A DNA stretch of 64,000 nt from Antedon mediterranea (lineage: Eukaryota > Echinodermata > Crinoidea > Comatulida > Antedonidae), in the NCBI RefSeq assembly GCF_964355755.1, contig NC_092675.1, forward strand, positions 23,228,412 through 23,292,411, given 5' to 3'. Position numbers and translations under genes: made by a program. Positions 58,502 through 64,000 of this stretch are shown here, piece after piece (position 1 is the stretch's first letter; each line of letters begins with the position of its first letter). The notes under the pieces are model-generated. The model saw only the letters and a program-made list of their open reading frames with translations, searched no databases and had not been told where the DNA came from.

Positions 58502-61500
58502 TTATATTTTCTCTGTTTGTTGGTAACTTGGAGGGGGATAATTGCCAGCAGGAGAGGGATAATTGCCAGCAGGAGGTGGGAAATTTCCAGCAGGAGGGGG
58601 GTAATTTCCAGTAGGATAATTTCCAGCAGGATAATTACCGGGAGGTGGTTGGTATGGGTAAGCTGGTTGTCCATACTGCATTTGTTGAGCAGGGTAGCCT
58701 GGAATATAAAATAAATAAATAAAAGTTACAAACTGTGTTCTTCGTGTTAAAATAGGTGCTATGCTATTATGATAATGTCAATCAAATAGTGCTTAATGCT
58801 GAAAGCGTTTAAGCACTTCAGTTAGTTACTCCAGTCAATGGATTTTCAGCTTCCATAATGTCATAGCCACTAACAGTTACTAGGTACCCGTTTGAACACC
58901 TAAGGAAAGGAGGCAACATATTTGACTAAGAAGACAAGTAAGACCCGACAACCATTGGTCTTAAGAATAATCCAACACCTAACAAACTTTAGAACAAAGA
59001 ATAAGCAGGTACAGTAGAAGTTGTCAGAACTTAATTACGAAAGTTTGATTTTAACATACTGTATATAGATTTTTTCTAAATTGAGGTAAATCTCTAACTA
59101 GTTGGCATTAAATCAATTTAGTAATCGAAAAAATAAAATTATAATTAAAAGGATATACCTGTCTGAATGACCTGAGTAGTGGTAGTTGGCATGGCTTGGT
59201 TCGAAACAACAGTCTGATAAAATTAGAACACAAACATTATTTCAAGAATCATTATTTGTTGATGATAGTACTATATGACCTAATGAGTATAGGTAATAAC
59301 ATCAAGCCACTGATTAAAACAAAATTGAGAGTAAAACATTGTTTATTATATTGTTTGTATATTGGTTATGTTCAATATGTATGATGTGAATTTATGTAAC
59401 AAAAATAAAGTATACTGTTTCAGTTTCATTTATTTATCCAAAAAGAAAAGAAAAATATCATATATAATAAAATACATTAAAAGATGAAAAGGTTCTATCA
59501 ATAAAAACTAAAGTTTGTACGTACAAATGAATTTAACATTTAACCTGTAGGCCTACAGTATAATGGAATATTATTGATTATGTTAATTAGTATTTTTGCA
59601 CATGACCAACGTACTCGATAACCAGAGATGGTGTTTGTACGTTACGATACAGATACAGATGTTGCATCGGCAATCTTAACAAATTTAAATTTACCACAAT
59701 CTGAAATGTTGTTGATGTGTGTTTGATGAGTAGTGCAATTAAAATGTAAGTTAGTATACGGGAATGTTGTTGTGACATGTATACTTTGTAATGATATTGA
59801 GAGCATACCACAGTAGTGTTTGGTCTGGTACGACAACAACTGGTTCCTCCACACATGACAGCACTGGCATAAATAGACACAACAAATTCAACGACGGCAA
59901 TGATGGTCAGTATGATGTTGACAGCAAGCTTTCCATTCTAATACAAAGTAAAAAAATTAAATAACTATGGCTTTAATACTAATTAATAGTAATAATGTTT
60001 TTAATTTCAGCATTAGTGTTCGTAATTCTTAACCATGGGTATGTGTTTGTTATCAACTACGGTATACTTACATAATCCTCATCTTTATAATAATCAAGGT
60101 AGTAGTAGTAGTTGTAGTAATCTTCATAACAACCGTACGGATCACCTTCGTTGAGAGCTCCGGACAAATTCACACCAAAGTGAGAGACACTGCAAATGGT
60201 TGACAGGATGGACATCACCATACAACCAATAATCTAACAACATTAAAAACAAAGGAGGAATTAAAGTGGAGCAGAGTGATAAAGAGAAGACACTTTGACA
60301 TGGTGTGGACACCGTCTTTGTCTAGTCTCTGATAACCCACCTAGATGAAATTATAGAGAATGATACAAAAAGGAAAATAGGCTATGCGCATTCTGACCAA
60401 TGATCACTCTGATTGGAGAAGTGCACAAGACGTCCAGTGTTCATAATGATGATGTGATGATTAAAAGCATCTCCTTAGAAATATGGCTTTACCAACTCAC
60501 AGAGCTAAAACATTGTCATGTTTGTATATGCTATTTTTACACTAAAATTTGTATTACACTGTGTCACATTACAGCTTGAGTCAATTTTCCCAACGTATGG
60601 CTTTCTATGCATGACCATAATCTGTTCATTAAACTTTACTACCAATATTTTAATGCTACTAAAATTTGAGTACTTACTATATCATAAGGAAGGAATGATA
60701 TATCATTTTGAAATAAAAGATGGTTATTTCATATGCAAACCTATAAAAAAACTTTTACTATATAATCATAGCCTACAGTATAGGCATACTATTAGTGAAA
60801 GTAATGAAACGGACTAAAATACTCTGCCGAGAATAGGCCAACGGATTGCTTAAAGATGTATTGTCCCCCAAAAACATGAAAAATGAAGATTAATTAAATC
60901 AGACTTTGAATACCTTATTTTGTAGTTAATATAAAGTTAATCACATCCGTAGAAAAAAAAACGAAAAAAAATAATGTTTTCACTTGTAAAATGACAAAAT
61001 AAATGGTTAAATTCAACCAAAAATCCATTGGCTGGCAGCCAATTTGACCATTTTTTGCTTTAAATTACATTTTTTTCAGGTAAATACACTTTTTTTAGAC
61101 CCAATTTTTGGTCAAAGTGGATAACTATTACGTTACATTAAAATGGAATATTGAACAAAATTTGTTTTAAGAATTATTTTTTCAGGGGGACAATACATCT
61201 TTAAATAGTATTTTGCATATCACATACTTGAGTAGCTCAGCAACTTATGTACATTTTTAAGCTGTTTATACTGAACAATTTGTGTGTTTAAAACAAAAAG
61301 TGGTATTTAGACGTTCTGCTGTAGCCATACAATCCTGTTAAAAACTGTGTTCAACGTTTAGAAAATCAATACTACTGTATCTTACTACTATTATTCCTGG
61401 CACCAACCCAATATTGGAAAATAACAATAAAAAAAAAAATAATAAAATGATGCCTGTAAAATACTTACTGGGCATGACTGCTTTTGATGACCTGCAATTA

Positions 61501-61944
61501 CACCAAGAATTCCAGCAGGCAAGTAAAACTAAAAAAGAACAATTGAGCCTTAAGACAAACATGAATGAAAGGTTATAATTTGTCACAAATATTAATAATA
61601 TCTTCATTTCAAATTGGTAGCATTTAATATAGGCCTAAAGATAATAATACATTCCAGTAATCATTTCATTAAACAAGTAAATCTAAGATTTGATTTACCA
61701 CTGCTCCACACCAGATGGCCGTGACTGATGAGTTGTTACATGCTTCAATGGCAATGGCAACACCTCCGAGAATGATTGATAGTACGGCACAACTGACTTG
61801 GATCCATCCAGTGACTTTAGCACTGACATCATTCAGGTTGGCGCTTGGTAATGGACCAGATTGGTGATGGTACTGCACTGTTTGCGCTGCAGGCATGACA
61901 ACTGTATGAGGTTGCGGATGTTGAACAATAGTAGTAGTAGCCAT
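58502..61944 (-). CDS. MS4A/CD20-like four-transmembrane protein, gene 2 (intact)
   Basis: Six exons join in frame with GT-AG junctions: 61944-61699, 61528-61469, 60233-60072, 59937-59809, 59213-59159 and 58698-58502 (282 aa). Start context AAAAATGG. Four hydrophobic segments: about 47-67 (WIQVSCAVLSIILGGVAIAI), 76-95 (TAIWCGAVFYLPAGILGVIA), 103-123 (IIGCMVMSILSTICSVSHFG) and 160-184 (LAVNIILTIIAVVEFVVSIYAS). The spacing, the short loop between TM2 and TM3 and the large loop between TM3 and TM4 fit MS4A/CD20-like tetraspanning proteins of the plasma membrane. The large loop is unusually Tyr-rich (residues 139-151). The C-terminal tail has repeated NYPPPAG-type units, suited to WW/SH3 or calcium-dependent partners by analogy. 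Function is otherwise unknown. Tandem paralogue of gene 1 to the left. Confidence 0.88.
60854..61200. mobile_element. piggyBac-like MITE, TTAA target site (family 1, copy 2)
   Basis: Ends AGATGTATTGTCCCCC and GGGGGACAATACATCT, flanked by TTAA (60850-60853 and 61201-61204). Same termini as 5483-5991 but 347 bp long. In intron 2 of MS4A-like gene 2. Confidence 0.85.
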
Positions 61945-63505
61945 TTTTCTTTTTAAAATTCTAAAAGAAATTGATTCAAGGTCAGTTCACTATGATACTA
62001 TTTATCTATATATAAATTATATAAAAGTGAATTAAAAAAAAAAAAGTTAAAATAACTATAGTTATGTGATTTTTGCCATGCTATGTTTTTTGTACAAATG
62101 GATACCAAAGATTGTGTACTGGGCAAAATGAACTTTCACTAGAATCCCCTTCTAATTTAAAATCATATGATCAATACATTTTTTTGGCTACACTATGATC
62201 GAGCCCGGCCTTTCCCCATTGGAAATACATAGGAAACAAAATGAACTATAATAGATACAATATTAGCTTACACTTACCACTATTTGTATGGGTTTAACGC
62301 TATTTTATAACAGGAAAAATGTGTGACTATTCAGTTTATTACTCCTATGTAGTCAACAGACTGCTGCGTCATTGGTGTGGATTGCATACTAAACATGTTA
62401 TTGTTGTAATGGATCGAAAAAACAGTTGTTCAGTGATGCATGACCAAGTTGATCTATATCCTAGAGTTTCAATAGAATTCAATGTGCAGTCACTGTGATG
62501 ACAATGACTATATACGTATGTATTATTATCTATATATAAATTATGGTTAATTCTGACATAGGCGAGCACAATGGAAAAACTTCGGTACAAATCTTTGCCT
62601 TGGATACCTACCTGATCTATCTCAGATGTACCGTGAAATGTAAATGTGATAACATTAGTTTTCACTATTACGATATTGTTCCATATTTCTATCTTAGAAA
62701 GATATTATAAAGAGTTTCTTAACAACTCGACTATCAATTCTACGCGGTCAAAGCAATTTCCGGGTTTACGATGAGTTCACAAACTGGTTTCATAAGTTGG
62801 CCGTTATAGTGGCTATATAGCCATTTTAGTTTTTTTGTGTGAATGTACAGTATTATTATATTTAAAAAGAAGATAAATAAAACAATTAAAAACACAACAC
62901 TTTTGAAGATGCATCTTGAGATCTGTGAGATGAGTATTTGCAAGCGATGATATTATTTTTTTTTACTTAATACTTGTAGCCTAAATGTACTTTTAATCAA
63001 GTTTAATAACCCGGGGTGTAAATGGTTAATAATTTAAGATAAGTTTGGTGATAAAAATGTTGTAATACGTATGTTAACAGTTAAATTTAAGTGTAGGTAA
63101 ATAATAATATTACTGTATTGTGATATTCTGAGTATTATTATATTTAAAGAGAAGATAAATTAAACAATTAAAAACACAACACTTTTGTCTACATTTTTGT
63201 CTGCCTAGTAACCCTGTTTACTAATTAAGTTTAATTAGATAATTAGTTATTGACGATTAAAATGAAGTTAGGTTCAACTATTTGTTTTCCTATCATTGGC
63301 TAATCATGAAGTGCTTTAAAACTAAAATGGCTTGAAAAAACTATTAAAGAAATGTTGGAATATATAGGACGTAAAGCATGTGCGGTGTAGTAGTAGACAG
63401 CGTGAGTTGCTGTAGTATAAAATTTGTATAGCCTTAGTTTTACAGCCGTCTAATAAACGTCACCTGATATTCGATTTTGTCGATAGGTGGCGGTATAGAT
63501 TACGC
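61945..63505. other. Upstream region of MS4A-like gene 2; nothing else recognised
   Basis: Should contain the promoter and 5' UTR of gene 2. A ~45-bp block (AGAAGATAAAT-AAACAATTAAAAACACAACACTTTTG) occurs twice, near 62866 and 63152. No other gene supported. Confidence 0.45.
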
Positions 63506-63511
63506 AATATT

Positions 63512-63800
63512 TGACTGCATGACGATTGGTGTGTACTGCATGACGATTGGTGTGTACTGCATGACGATTGGAATGTACTGCATGACGATTGGTGTGTACT
63601 GCATGACGTTTGATGTGTACTGCATGATGTTTGGTGTGTACTGCATGACGATTGGTGTGTACTGCATGACGATTGGTGTGTACTGCATGACGATTGGTGT
63701 GTACTGCATGACCATTGGTGTGTACTGCATGACCATTTGCGTGTACTGCATGACGATTGGTGTGTACTGCATGACCATTGGTGTGTACTGCATGATAAAT
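63512..63800 (+). repeat. 21-bp minisatellite, about 14 copies
   Basis: Unit CATGACGATTGGTGTGTACTG repeats with substitutions such as CCATTGG and GTTTGAT. The 21-bp period keeps frames open on both strands (CMTIGVY on plus, STHQSSC and MQYTPIV on minus), which explains the long open frames here. No start, splice or composition evidence for a real gene. Confidence 0.95.
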
Positions 63801-64000
63801 GTGAACTGAAGGCAGAGGAGGCGTTCCATAGAAAAATACGTTTCCGTTTGTTAGTGCGAGTAATCAACACGTTACCGAGAGTGAATACAAGTTTTTTTGC
63901 ACTATTTGTAACGTGAATTTGTCATGCTCACCGGGAGGAATCAACGATGTTGCTGTGTACACTCCAAGTTGTTTGTTTTAATTTGTATTTTTGTTATTGA

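Noticed and set aside
63460-63870. 136- and 109-codon frames rich in Cys/Ser/His or Met/Gln/Tyr
   Set aside because: Entirely produced by the 21-bp tandem repeat; no start context, splice sites or non-repeat coding sequence.

Overview
The window looks like nuclear DNA of an invertebrate animal, most likely a deuterostome such as an echinoderm or hemichordate. Genes are split by GT-AG introns, the DNA is AT-rich, the octamer TAGGCCTA and its variants recur throughout, and the recognisable host genes are animal ones. Species assignment is inference.

Layout. (1) 1-10526, minus strand: the first eight coding exons of focal adhesion kinase (FAK/PTK2), covering most of its FERM domain; the rest of the gene lies left of base 1. 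Its introns hold two tRNA-derived SINE copies and two piggyBac-like MITEs flanked by TTAA. (2) 11133-14599: a complete LTR retrotransposon with a 4-bp target duplication, a short gag-like interior without recognisable reverse transcriptase, and a second MITE-like element nested in its right LTR. (3) 14600-20580: repeat-rich intergenic DNA with a 157-bp tandem satellite opened by a perfect palindrome, a hAT-like element, and a sequence present twice in opposite orientation. (4) 20580-26640: decayed Ty3/gypsy pol and a decayed non-LTR retrotransposon, the latter split by a 2.6-kb DNA transposon with ~0.8-kb inverted repeats (element A). (5) 27225-28235: an intact, intronless class II PAQR (membrane progestin receptor-like) gene. 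(6) 29465-33390: element B, a related, larger transposon carrying a decayed gene for a FEN1/XPG-type nuclease with a C-terminal Cys-rich domain. (7) 34205-36716: a three-exon PIF/Harbinger-transposase-derived gene with an intact frame but lost catalytic acids. (8) 38031-41354: a six-exon class V PLP-dependent aminotransferase-fold gene with nested MITEs in its introns. (9) 44448-45772: a hAT-like nonautonomous element with an 8-bp target duplication. (10) 46720-61970: a tandem duplication of a four-transmembrane MS4A/CD20-like gene, both copies on the minus strand. The left copy has lost its start codon and received a 4.6-kb Tx1-type LINE in intron 2 and an RTE-type LINE fragment in its 3' flank. 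(11) 63512-63800: a 21-bp minisatellite.

The most interesting find is the pair of long-TIR elements A and B. Both begin TAGTCCA, both are bounded by exact 3-bp target duplications (TAG and AAC), and both have TIRs built from repeated modules carrying the motif AGGTCAAAGGTCA, a perfect DR1 nuclear-receptor site. B encodes a nuclease in which all seven FEN1-type acidic residues can be placed. The 3-bp duplication, XPG/FEN nuclease and Cys-rich finger point to the Academ superfamily as I recall its description; the DR1-bearing modular TIRs are the part I do not know from any description. Second is the Harbinger-derived gene, whose intact spliced frame with lost catalytic residues suggests either domestication or a recently dead copy.
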